A program made the position numbers and the translations under genes. Positions 1 through 11,000 of a stretch of 64,000 nucleotides of DNA are shown here, piece by piece. This DNA is from Branchiostoma floridae (taxonomy: Eukaryota > Chordata > Leptocardii > Amphioxiformes > Branchiostomatidae): positions 52,845-116,844 of the forward strand of contig NC_049995.1 in the NCBI RefSeq assembly GCF_000003815.2, written 5' to 3'. Position 1 is the stretch's first letter, and every line of letters starts with the position of its first letter. The notes under the pieces are model-generated. The model was given only the letters and a program-made list of their open reading frames with translations, was not told the DNA's origin and searched no databases.

Positions 1-2
1 CA

Positions 3-1373
3 CTAAAAGTCGCAAAAGTGACGCCTATTTTTAAAAGCAGTGACCCACTAAATGTTAACAACTATCGACCAATATCTGTCCTTCCCTGCATATCTAAAGT
101 CTTGGAAAAGCTAGTATATAGTCGTCTTTTGAAACATTTAAATCAAAATAACATCCTATATAAACATCAATATGGTTTCCGAAAGGGCTATTCTACCTCT
201 CTGGCACTCATACACTTAATGGAAAAAATTTCTACCGCCATAGATAATTCAGAATACACAATAGGAATCTTTCTCGATCTATCAAAAGCATTTGATACGG
301 TTAATCATTCCATTCTACTCAATAAACTAAAACGATACGGTATATGTGACTCCGCAATAAAATGGTTCTCGTCTTATCTATCCAATAGACAACAATACGT
401 AGCTCTTAACGATAATAAATCACAACCCAAAATAATAGAATGTGGTGTCCCACAGGGTTCGATATTAGGACCACTACTTTTTCTGATTTATATAAATGAT
501 CTCGAAAAAGCATCTTCAATTATATTCTTTATCCTATTTGCAGATGATTCAAATCTTTTTCTTTCAAACTCGAATTTTGATACGCTAGTAAAACTTGCTA
601 ACGAAGAAATGAAAAAGGTTATGTCGTGGTTTGAGGCAAATAAATTATCAGTAAATGTTAAGAAGACATATTATCTAATTTTCTGTAATAGAAATAAAAC
701 CTATAACAAAAGTGCCAAAATCTTTTTAAAAAGTGTGCCCCTGTCTCAAGAGAGTCAAGCCAAATTCTTAGGTATAATCATTGATGATCGACTGACCTGG
801 AAATCGCATATAACTATGTTAGGTAAAAAGATTTCAAAAACTATCGGTATCATTGGAAAACTTAAACATATTCTTACTCAAAAAACCATTATTACCTTAT
901 ATAATAGTTTAATATACCCGTATCTAACCTACGGGAATATAGTCTGGGGATGCGCCTACAAAACCACACTACAGCCCCTGATATTGCTCCAAAAAAGATT
1001 TGTTCGTTCAGCCACGGGCGCCAGTTTTCATGCACATTCTGCACCTTTGTTTACAAAACTTAAGATTTTGAATATTTTTTATATCAACAGACTTCATCTG
1101 ATGCTATTTACGTTTAAATTCCTAAACTGTTCTCTTCCAGAAACATTTAATGGTCTACTAAATCTTAATTCTCATTTTCATAATTACCAAACTCGACAAA
1201 GTGCTCATTTCCATATTCCCCTAGTTAGAACGTCAGTAGCCCAAATGAGTGTAAAATACAAATGTATAATTAATTGGAATAATCTCCCCCTCCATCTAAA
1301 GTGTTTAACATCAATACTTAGTTTTAAACGCAATCTAAAAAATCACCTACTTTCCTTTCCCACTGACATTTGA
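3..1373 (+). CDS. LINE reverse transcriptase (partial, open to left edge)
   Basis: The frame runs uninterrupted from the window edge to a TGA at 1371-1373. It encodes the RT fingers and palm: an NYRPIS motif, an FLDLSKAFDTV motif, [13 protein letters not shown], the catalytic FADD in ILFADDSNLF, and an FLGIIID motif. A CR1/Jockey-type C-terminal region with IPYLTYGNIVWG-like spacing follows. No frameshift is seen, so this copy is young or recently active. The N-terminal endonuclease is missing because the window starts inside ORF2. Confidence 0.9.
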   Translation, partial: LKVAKVTPIFKSSDPLNVNNYRPISVLPCISKVLEKLVYSRLLKHLNQNNILYKHQYGFRKGYSTSLALIHLMEKISTAIDNSEYTIGIFLDLSKAFDTVNHSILLNKLKRYGICDSAIKWFSSYLSNRQQYVALNDNKSQPKIIECGVPQGSILGPLLFLIYINDLEKASSIIFFILFADDSNLFLSNSNFDTLVKLANEEMKKVMSWFEANKLSVNVKKTYYLIFCNRNKTYNKSAKIFLKSVPLSQESQAKFLGIIIDDRLTWKSHITMLGKKISKTIGIIGKLKHILTQKTIITLYNSLIYPYLTYGNIVWGCAYKTTLQPLILLQKRFVRSATGASFHAHSAPLFTKLKILNIFYINRLHLMLFTFKFLNCSLPETFNGLLNLNSHFHNYQTRQSAHFHIPLVRTSVAQMSVKYKCIINWNNLPLHLKCLTSILSFKRNLKNHLLSFPTDI

Positions 1374-1382
1374 CATCTTATC

Positions 1383-1727
1383 TTAACTTCTCCATTTGAT
1401 AGCTTAAGTTGCTATTTAGTTGATATATTTCCCTGCTTTTAATAATTTAATTGTTGTTTTAATCATTTGGTATTTAGCTGCTACATTTCCTTGTTTTAGT
1501 CATTTGATAAAAGCTTTATTTGTGTCACTTTAGTTACGATATATCCTTTTTTTTCTTAATTCGTTAACTTTAGCTTCTCTATTATATTATTTAGCTTCAT
1601 TTGTGTTACGATAGTTTCAATATTTAAATTGTTGCCATAATTTTTTCCTTAACTTCTCCATTTGATAGCTTAAGTTGCTATTTAGTTGATATATTTCCCT
1701 GCTTTTAATAATTTAATTGTTATTTAG
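1383..1727. repeat. 72-bp direct duplication inside the LINE 3' UTR
   Basis: The stretch starting TAACTTCTCCATTTGATAGC occurs at about 1383-1455 and again at about 1650-1723, nearly unchanged. The AT-rich material between the copies also carries shorter degenerate versions. Confidence 0.85.
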
Positions 1728-1961
1728 CTTCTCTATTTGATGGCTTTTTTGTGTTAATTTAGTTGATACATTTCCTTGTTTTGTTATCAATTGTTTATCA
1801 CCTCAACTATTTCATTAGAATTGCATATGTTATAGGAGGAGGGCTCGCATAAGCCGTTAGGCTTCCTCCCTTCCTCCCGCACAGTATTTGTTTTATCCAA
1901 TGTACATTTCTCTGTTTTTGTGTTCTACGTGCGAATAAATAAATTCAAAAAAAATTCAAAA

Positions 1962-2440
1962 AAATGAGCTGAAATTTGACACAGATGTGCCTTGATAATC
2001 CCTTCATATAAATTCAATAACACTTTTGGTGTACAGTACAAAAAATGCTTATTTTTGCGATTTTTTGGCCATTTTTTTTTTACCAAAAAAGGACACTTTT
2101 GGCTACTGTACCCTGGTTTTAAAACCAAATGATCTGAAATTTAGTATAGCAGTGCCATACACGTATGCGCACATGGATTCATCAACACTTTAGGCATACA
2201 GTACAACAAAATGCTTAATTTTGCGACTGTTTGGCCATTTTATGACCAAAAACGTACACCTTTGGCTCCTGTACCCTGGTTTTAAAACCAAGTGACCTAA
2301 ATTTGGGTAAATGGGTGCACTAGATACTTATTTAAATGACACATGTATAATTTGTGGCATAAACCTCTTCAAAATGATATATTTGGGGATTTTTTGTCAT
2401 TTTCCAATTAACGGGACTTGTTTTGGCCATTCTCGGCGTT
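1962..2440. repeat. Diverged tandem repeat, period about 163 bp
   Basis: Two clear copies start near 1964 and 2128. A weaker third starts near 2290 and fades by about 2440. Shared landmarks in each copy are a GCTTA/TTTTGCGA segment, TTTGGCCATTTT, and CTGTACCCTGGTTTTAAAACC. The array abuts the LINE tail directly. Confidence 0.75.
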
Positions 2441-3567
2441 CAGTGCGTTCCATATATGGCAAACAAAGCAATAACTCCCGCCCTGGGCGACAGGTGGCAG
2501 GTGTCGGTCTGCTGATTAATTGAATTGCGCCACCAGCCAATCAGCGAAGAGGAAGTAACACTTTGTCACCAATTGGTATTAAAACAACTAATGACACAAC
2601 ACTTGCCAAACAAAGCGCGAATTTCCAAAACTGAAGCTGATTGGGTAACATTGTCAAGTGTGTATGTAGACGCAACCATGCATATTTGGGAGGATTTTGA
2701 AATTTATGTTACTCAATAAACGGTACTGCAAAGGATATGCTATTAGGAAGATAATATGTGCATTATTTATATGTTAGCAATACGTAATGGAATATATTGT
2801 GTTCGTAATGTTCGTAATCTTCTTTCTCGTGTCAAATTTTCAAAGTGATGTGTCACCCTGTACCCGGTTTGAAATTGTAGTTTGTGAGGATTTGGAGTTC
2901 AGACAGGGTCATTTGAGCAGTAGCGGACGGTACGCGTACATTGAACATTAGAATACAAGTCTTTGTCATTGAATTTACCAACATTCCGCATGGCAATTGA
3001 ATATGAATCACTTTCGGCAGATTTGACTTTGGTAGGGTTAGTTGAGACAATCGAGAAAATGTTATTTGGCGGAAAATGCGGGGAAATTAGCCAGTTTGCG
3101 TTTAGTTTTCATATGTAAGTTTGACAGTGGCGAGAATAACTTACTGTTAAAATTTTCCATTTTTGCGCAGGGGTGACTTGGAACAGTCCAATGTTGCTTG
3201 GGAATGGGTATGGCTGAAATATGCTGTATTTGCATCCAAGCAAATGTCGGCCTTTCTAGTTGTAAAATATCTTCCAAGAATGATGAAAGGAAGTACAGAT
3301 TTCTATATACTATGCAGGTAGTATATACAGATATTCAGTATACACAGGTAACGAGACGCAAATAATGTTAACAAGGGCTTAATTTGCAAAATAAATGAGC
3401 GAATACTAAAATCTGATTCATGGATTTACAAGGTGTACTTATGTTCACATTGTGCAATCAAGCAGACAGCTGACAGCACGTAGATCATATACACAAAGAG
3501 ACAAAGAAACAAACACAGCTATACTTGCTGTAAAATCTAAGCCACTTAAATAAAATGAAACCTCCCC
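2441..3567. other. Intergenic stretch, no gene supported
   Basis: Only short unconvincing frames occur here, on both strands. I see no splice-flanked protein module and no RNA gene. Confidence 0.5.
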
Positions 3568-3571
3568 TTAA

Positions 3572-4486
3572 CCCTATCCAGACCGGGCTTTTTTGGGATA
3601 CCTGGGACCGGGGGGGGGGGGGCTCTTTTGACCCACCTTCGTAATTTCAAAACGGCTTAAGTTAAGATCACAAAATTTGGAGGGGACGATGTACTAGTAA
3701 AGTTTTATATATTCTGTAAGTTTGAAATCGTTATGACGTAATATGACGTAATTATGACGTCATAATGTCATGTTTTAGGCTAAAATCGTCTACATATGGA
3801 ATTTCCGCTATACTTAAAGGTATTTAAGAAAACGATGACTATAAAGGTTATCGTATTGGTGTCTAAGTCTACCAAAACTTTTGTTGCCAATGACGACGAC
3901 ACTGACGCCAATATGACGTCAGAAAATGACGTCATTTGTCCGCCATCTTGGATCGACAATCTTGAATTTTCTAAAATACGATTTTTTCCACATATAAACC
4001 CAAAACCAAATGAAAGTGGACTAAAAAGGTTCAAATGATTGTCTTTTGTAAGAAAATAAAGGATTTTGACGGAATTTGAGTAAAAATAACATGTATTTAT
4101 CGTTAAAAATGACATTGTCCGCCATCTTGGATTTTGACCCATGACGTCATCAAATTAGCATAAATTATGAATAATTAATTAGAAATGTAACTTAAGATTA
4201 CACAGGATCTTAATGATATAGATAAACAAGTTTGGTTTAGCAAAAAAACTATGAAATCCCATAATTCAAACTGAAATTAGTAAATTTGGTAAAATATGCC
4301 TGTCAGAAACCCGTTGCTATGGCAACACGAAAAATCACAAACTAAAATTTTTTTCGCGGAATTGTTGCTAACAATATTTTAGGAAAATTCACCAAGTTTC
4401 GTAGTTCTAGCACACGTCGTTCGGCAGTTATCCGACGTCAAAGTTGGCGCGGGCACTTTTAGCCCCCCCCCCCGGTCTGGATAGGG
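3572..4486. mobile_element. piggyBac-like MITE, copy 1 (TTAA target duplications)
   Basis: The element is bounded by TTAA at 3568-3571 and 4487-4490, and its inverted termini read CCCTATCCAGACCGG inward. A G run sits just inside the left end and a C run just inside the right end. No transposase is present. It carries four TGACGTCA palindromes (3755, 3914, 3927, 4142) and two GCCATCTTGG motifs (about 3943 and 4121) that resemble the reverse complement of a YY1 site. TTAA duplication with CCCT termini is typical of piggyBac-type elements; family membership is inference. Confidence 0.85.
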
Positions 4487-4807
4487 TTAATATGTTGTTC
4501 CGGTATGTTTTAATTATTTATTAGCACAGCGAATTAGTAGTGCCTATTTAATATTTACAGGTTATGCTACACCTTGTATGAGGTACCGGTATTGCCTAAA
4601 AACCAAAATGAGAAAAAAAGAGAATCCTTCCCCTTACACTTATCAAATAATTACGTATTCATGTCAATTCAAATGCGATGAGAGTGGAAGGTAAAATATT
4701 TTGTTATATCAATGCTTATTTTCTTTCTCACAAGCCTAAAGCAGACCAGCGCCTAGCTGGTGAACAGGCACCAAAACATAGAGGCACCACATACCATAGC
4801 CGAGAAG
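4487..4807. promoter_or_regulatory. Upstream region / 5' UTR of the mosaic gene
   Basis: Between MITE copy 1 and the predicted start codon lie about 320 bases with no other gene. An in-frame TAG at 4754 precedes the ATG at 4808, so translation should not start further upstream in this exon. I see no convincing TATA box. The transcription start site is not determined. Confidence 0.4.
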
Positions 4808-4862
4808 ATGACTACAGCATTAGGTCGTCTCCAACTGGCACTGTTGCTATGGGCCGTTTATG
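4808..4862 (+). CDS. Exon 1: signal peptide
   Basis: The ATG at 4808 has A at -3 and follows an in-frame stop. It encodes [18 protein letters not shown], a short polar start followed by a hydrophobic core typical of a signal peptide. The exon ends in phase 1 at a GTAAAT donor. It joins in frame to the mucin exon. The exon is too short to stand out as an open reading frame. Confidence 0.7.
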
Positions 4863-7800
4863 GTAAATGAAACATTTTTCACTCGCCTTCAGAGAAAGCA
4901 TATTGCCATGAATTCCCTTACAGTGTCTGTTCCATAGTTCATATCTCTTTCATTTAAACGCTTTGCTACTACGACATTTGTAAATTGATATAATACAATA
5001 TTCTAATATAGCAATCTGTAGGCAACGCTTGAGTTTATTGAAAATGCATTAGCGCCAAATTAAAAAAAAAAGATAATTTTGAAGTTTGCCGTACTACCAT
5101 TTACAAGTGCCACATGTGTACACATTTGGATCACGAGCAGTTGACGACATGACCTTGCAAAATATACCGGAAACTATCGCTGCAACAACTAAAATAAAAC
5201 AATTATTACATTAATACTACCGAACATACTACCAGATATCTATGGCATCTTAGCAACGACCACATCACAAACCACGACAACCGACATGTTGGCAACGACG
5301 CCAACTCCAGCAGCTGCAACGACTCGAACACCAACTACGGCAGCGCAAGTGATCACGGAAGCTCAAGTGACCACAGCAGCTCAAGTGACCACAGCAGCTC
5401 AAGTGACCACAGCAGATCAAGTGACCACAGCAGATCAAGTGACCACAGCATCTCAAGTGACCACAGTAGCTCAAGTGACCACAGCAGCTCAAGTGAACAC
5501 AGCAGCTCAAGTGACCACAGCAGATCAAGTGACCACAGCAGCTCAAGTGACCACAGTAGCTCATGTGACCACAGCAGCTCAAGTGAACACAGCAGCTCAA
5601 ATGAACACAGCAGCTCAAGAGACAACAGCAGCTCCAACGATCACAGCAGCACCGATTACAATAACAGGCTCTTCTGAAGCACCGACCACAATAGGAGGCC
5701 CCACTGCAGAACCGATCACAGTAGGGGCCTCCACTGCAACACCGACCACATTAGAGGGCTCCACTGCAGCACCGACATCGGGAGATGGCTCCACTGCAGC
5801 AACTGACACAGTAGGGGGCTCCACTACAACACCGACCACAGTAGAGGTTTCCACTACAGCACCGACCACAGTAGGGGGCTCAGCTACAGCACCGACCAAG
5901 GTAGAGGGCTCCACTGCACAACCAATAACAGTAGGGGGCTGCCCTACAGCACTAGCCACAGTAGTGGGCCCCCATACAGCACCGACCACAGTAGGGGCCT
6001 CCATTACAGCACCAGCCACAGTAGGGGGTTCCACTACAGCACAAGCCACAGTAGTGGGCTCCCATACAGCACCGACCACAGTAGGGGGATCCACTCCAGC
6101 ACCAGCCACAGTAGGGGGTTCCACTACAGCACTGACTAGATTAGAGGGCTCCACTACAGCACCGGTCACAGAAAGGGACTCCACTACAGCACCAGCCACA
6201 GTGGGGGGCTCCACTACAGCACCGACCACAGTAGCGGGCTCCACTACAGTACCAGCCACAGTAGGGGGCTCCACTACAGCACCGACCACAGTAGGGGGAT
6301 CCACTACAGCACTAGCCACAGTAGGGGGCTCCACTACAGCACCGACCACAGTATGGGGATGCACTACAGCACCAGCCACAGTAGGCGGCTCCACTACAGC
6401 TCCAGCCACAGTAGGGGGTTCCACTACAGCGCCGACTAGACTAAAGGGATCCACTTCAGCACCAGCCACAGTAGGGGACTCCACTACAGCACCGACCACA
6501 GTATCGGGCTCCACTACAGCACCAGCAACAGTAGGGGGCTCCACTACAGCTCCAGCCACAGTAGCGGGCTCCACTACAGCACCGACCACAATAGGGGGCT
6601 CCGCTACAGCACCAGCCACAGTAGGGGGCTCCGCTACAGCACCAGCCACAGTAGGGGGCTCCACTACAGTACCGACCACAGTAGGGGGCTCCACTACAGT
6701 ACCGACCACAGTAGCGGGATCCACTACAGTACCAGCCACAGTAGGGGGCTCCTCTACAGCTCCAGCCACAGTAGGGGGTCCCACTACAGCACCGACTAGA
6801 CTAGAGGGCTCCACTTCAGCACCAGTCACAGTAGGGGGCTCCACTGCAGCACCGACCACAGTAGCGGGCTCCACTACAGCACCAGCAACAGTATGGGGCT
6901 CCATTACAACTCCAGCCACAGTAGGGGGTTCCACTATAGCACCGACCACAGTAGCGGGCTCCACTTCAGTAACAGCCAGAGAAGAGGGCTCCACTACAGC
7001 ACCGACCACAGTAGCAGGCCCCACTACAGCACCAGCAACAGTAGGGGGCTCCACTACAGCACCGACCACAGTAGGGGGATCCACTCCAGCACCAGCCACA
7101 GTAGGGGGCTCCACTACAGCACCGACCACAGTAGGGGACTCCACTACAGCACCGACCACAGTAGGGGACTCCACTATAGCACAAGGCACAGTAGCTGCAT
7201 CGTCTACAGTAACAGGTAAGTCCTTTGAATTTTTGATATATACAAAACACTTCAACAATTAGATAGCAAAGGAACAATTGTTTCCCCACGAGTCGCTGCC
7301 CATCCAGCCTCAGATGTAAATATTTCTACTTCTGTAGTCGGTTCGCACCCCCGCATAACATATACAAATTTGGCGGCGGAACAATTGCTTGGATATCATG
7401 ATCACTTGGCACCACACTTGTTGATCAGGCACTTTTCGCCTTATAACTAGGGACGACTACGTGATGCTGAACAAAGCACTACCTGGCCCTAGACCAGGGC
7501 TGTACAAGCTCGATCAGATTTTCTTAAAGGTTAAGACCATGTGAATTGTGCATGGTGCGTTTAACTATTCCTACAGAGCTGGCAAACTCTTCGCTTACGG
7601 TTGTACAAGCAACATCTATGGAGGGGCTTTAAAATAAGGCGACGTGAATAATGTGTATGCGTTCATACTACAGATACACGGAGAGAGAGGGGGGAGGGAC
7701 AACTATCGAAGGAAGTCAGTAGTATTTTCTCTCTCATAACAGAACAATTATACATGCACTGAGATAAAGAGATCAAAGAAAGTCAATTTCACATATACAC

Positions 7801-7994
7801 AGAGAGAGCAAGCGAGAGAAAGACAAATTTAATTTTATTTTATGTGTTGAATTTTTCTACCCTGACGTTGGCTATTACGTTTTCATACGTAAAGGCCAAC
7901 ATCAGGGTCGTATCAACTATGGTATGTATTGTTACCTCCATGAAATGTCATGGAGGTTATATTTTACCCTGCGTTTGTCTGTCTGTCTGCCTGT

Positions 7995-8026
<32 letters not shown>

Positions 8027-11000
8027 AAACAAGATAACTCAAGAATGGTTGGGTGGATTGGGTTCATACTTGGTGTGTTGGTAGTGTGTGATGAAAGCTG
8101 GAAAGGATTAGATTTTGGGCCCCCTAGCGGCTCCCCTTGGTACTGCAGTGCAACTTCCGGTTTTGCTTTCTCGGTGTTCTGAACATGCTATGGTCACGAT
8201 TTTTAAGTGTTAGATAGCTCTTGTGCTCAGGAAGAAATGGCATAAGTTTGGGCCCCCTAGCGTCTAGTTTTGGGATAGCAGGGGCATTTTTGTCAAAAAC
8301 TTCTGAAGAGGATAACTCAAGAAGGGAACAACGAATTTTCATCATTTTTGGTATGTAGGTACCTTAGACAATGTTGTACAAGATAAAATACTAATTATGC
8401 AAAATAGGAGTATAGTTGCATAATTAATGAGAATATTCTAACATAGCAATTTTTTTATTGCCATGAATAATAAAATACACTTACAAAAAAATGAACAGAA
8501 GACAGCCTCCCATAAATTATTTACAGCATAAAGGAACCAAATCAAGCGAAATCAAACATTTAAATATCAAAATTAAGCATAACTGCATGTATATCAAGAA
8601 CAAAAGCGAAATCATAAACACAAAGTTCCCCACTTACCTCGATGCTTCTCCAGCTTCCCCCTCCGAAACACAATAAGACATTCTGTCTTTGGAAATACCG
8701 ATGTAAGTGTTTTAAAGGACTGGAAATTTAGAATTTTAAAGCGTCGGGAACGGAAGATGAAAATCTTACCCAATAGTATAATTAAGTTTTTTAAAGGGGG
8801 TGCACTTAAAGATAGATCTCCAAATATAACAACAAAGGAATTTAATTCTAAATTCAATCTTATTTCTTGTTTTAGCCAAGTTTGTACATTGTTCCAAAAG
8901 GATATCACATAAGGGAATTCCCAGAAGATATGAATGTACGATTCTTCATCACTTTGGCAGAAAGAACAGGAACTAGATTCAATTAAATTAAGTTTTTAAA
9001 ACTTTGTTGCATGGTAAGAATGTATAAAGTAAACGGTACTGAAAATACCGAGCATTGGGGTCAATAGTACATTTAGACAAAGCTGTGAATACTTCTCGCC
9101 ATGGTATGGGTCTATCAAAATAGTAAAACCACGATAATCGTACTTTATGGGCAATACTTACTTCATTTGTATGGACAAGAAATAAATTATATAACGACTT
9201 ATTAATTTTGATATTTCTTAACCACATATGATTATATTGACGTGGTAAACATTCAAGCTCTTTCGAATGGTCAGTATTTAATAAGGTTTTCCATGCTTTA
9301 GGGATTGCGGAGATAAGCTGTTGATATTGAAACTGCTCACAACTGTTTGGATACAATAAACAGAATTCAGCGTACGTCATAATATTTCCATCTGTATCTA
9401 ACAAGTCATTTACAAAAAGTATATTTCTATTAAACAGAGCAGTTTGAAAAATGGATTTATTATCAACAGTAATGTTGGAGTTATTCCAAAGTATTTATTT
9501 GTGACGCACATCAGCTGGCGTCGCGGGTTCAACGTACTGAAATTTGTACCATGCATCTAAAACTTCAAAGAAAAAATCCTTATAATTAAGTGTTTGCGCT
9601 GAAGATAACTGCATGAAAGGAAATAAACTCAGATTAAGACGAGGATGAACTTTTATAGCAATAGAAGTAAACCAATCCGCATGAAAAAATAATTTGGGTA
9701 CCCATGAAGCTTTCATGGTGAGGTTAAAGGCACGTAAATTAATTAACTTCAAACTACCATTTTCCACCAAATTGTATAATACTTTTCTAGCTACTTTTTC
9801 TGGTCCATCTTCCCAGATAAAGGAGAAGACTTTCCTCTCATAAAATTTAAAGAACAAATCATTTGGGGGAGGTAAAACCTGAAATAAATTTGTAAACTGG
9901 GGAACCACCAGGGAATTAACAACTGCTATTTTTCCATAAAGGGATAAAGTTGTGCCTTTCCATGGGCGTAATAACCTGTCCAGTCGTTCCAAACGGGGTT
10001 CAAAATTTACATTAACAAGAGTATCCATATTGATGGGAATATGAATTCCCAATACATCCACACCACCGTCAACCCATTGAAATGGTAGATGGGTGGGTAA
10101 ACGAAAATTTGTAAACTTTAAACAGCCTAATCGTAAAATTTTGCACTTTTCGGCATGTAAATGAAGACCAGAGATACTGGAGAAACGTTCTAAATCAGAC
10201 AGCAATGCATAAAATGTCATCCGCATATTGAGAAATCTTAGAACATTTTCCATTTATATTCAAACCACGAATTGAATGATTGGACCTTATCTTAATGGCA
10301 AGGACTTCATAGGACATAGCAATTTTTTCAATGTATCTATTGTTCCAGACATGCTATGGTCTTGACATTTAGGTGTTAGATAGCTTTTAGTACCATTAAC
10401 AAGTGAGGCAAGTTTAAGCCCCCTAACATTTAATTGTGGAACTGCAGGGGTGTTTTGTCAAGACACTCCAAAGAGAACAACTGCAGAAAGGAACGACGGA
10501 TTGCCTGCATTTTAGGCATGCTGGTGGCTTAGGCAAAGATTTTCATAATTATATAATGTTATGCAAATGAGGACTTAATTTGCATAATTAATGAAGAAAT
10601 TATATAGTTCCATTATTGTCAATAACTGGACCTCAATACACGTAACACATGTTAGTTATAATAGGTGGAATATAAGCAGATACCAAATATGGTAATGAGG
10701 AACTTATTTGCATAATTTATGTAAAAATTGCAAAACCACTTTATGCTTAATAATGGGAATTTCATAATTGTGACACGTGTACGTTAGTCAATGATCAACA
10801 ACACCATGCATAAATTATGTTAATGTGTCAGTCAACTGCATGACATTTTCGAAAGCTCTAAATTTTCATGGAGGTATGAGGTCGCCGAACTCTAGTTGTA
10901 TATGTGTATCCCACATATGCCTGTATGTAACTAAGGTATGTATGGAGTCTATGGACTATATAACCCAATATGAAGTGTAGTCTACAGTCACAATGTGGCG

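Larger units (their letters stand above)
1..1968 (+). mobile_element. CR1/Jockey-like non-LTR retrotransposon, 3' part
   Basis: This is the 3' portion of a LINE. It holds an open reverse transcriptase frame from the window edge to 1373, then about 560 bases of AT-rich 3' UTR. A short hairpin-like GGAGGAGGG/CCTCCC segment lies at 1835-1880. The element ends in an AATAAATAAATTC/A-rich tail near 1935-1968. The 5' part lies outside the window. Clade is judged from RT motifs only and could be CR1, L2 or Jockey. Confidence 0.85.
7936..10897 (+). repeat. ACCTCCATGAAAT-ended repeat element, copy 1 (interrupted)
   Basis: It begins with a palindromic CCTCCATGAAATGTCATGG and ends with CATGGAGGTATGAGG...CGAACTCTAGTT, the same ends as the element at 39014-41195. 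ACCTCCATGAAAT and its complement form short terminal inverted repeats. It contains a (GT)n tract near 8000-8028 and an internal repeat (8225-8370 against 10417-10530). A LINE fragment is inserted at 8456-10313. The class is unclear: non-autonomous DNA element, or Helitron-like because of the CTAG-T end. Confidence 0.7.

Noticed and set aside
4678-4866. A 62-codon frame starting at 4678 as first exon
   Set aside because: It overlaps the signal-peptide exon in another frame, has no hydrophobic leader and does not join the mucin exon.
5615-7258. A 547-codon antisense open frame ([11 protein letters not shown] repeats) opposite mucin block 1
   Set aside because: It is the mirror of the 30-bp array, whose length keeps several frames open on both strands. 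It has no plausible start, no splice context and no known family, whereas the sense frame has phase-1 splice sites.
7844-8182. Possible small gene with a Cys/Val repeat over the GT tract
   Set aside because: The frame is a product of the (GT)n microsatellite inside a repeat element.
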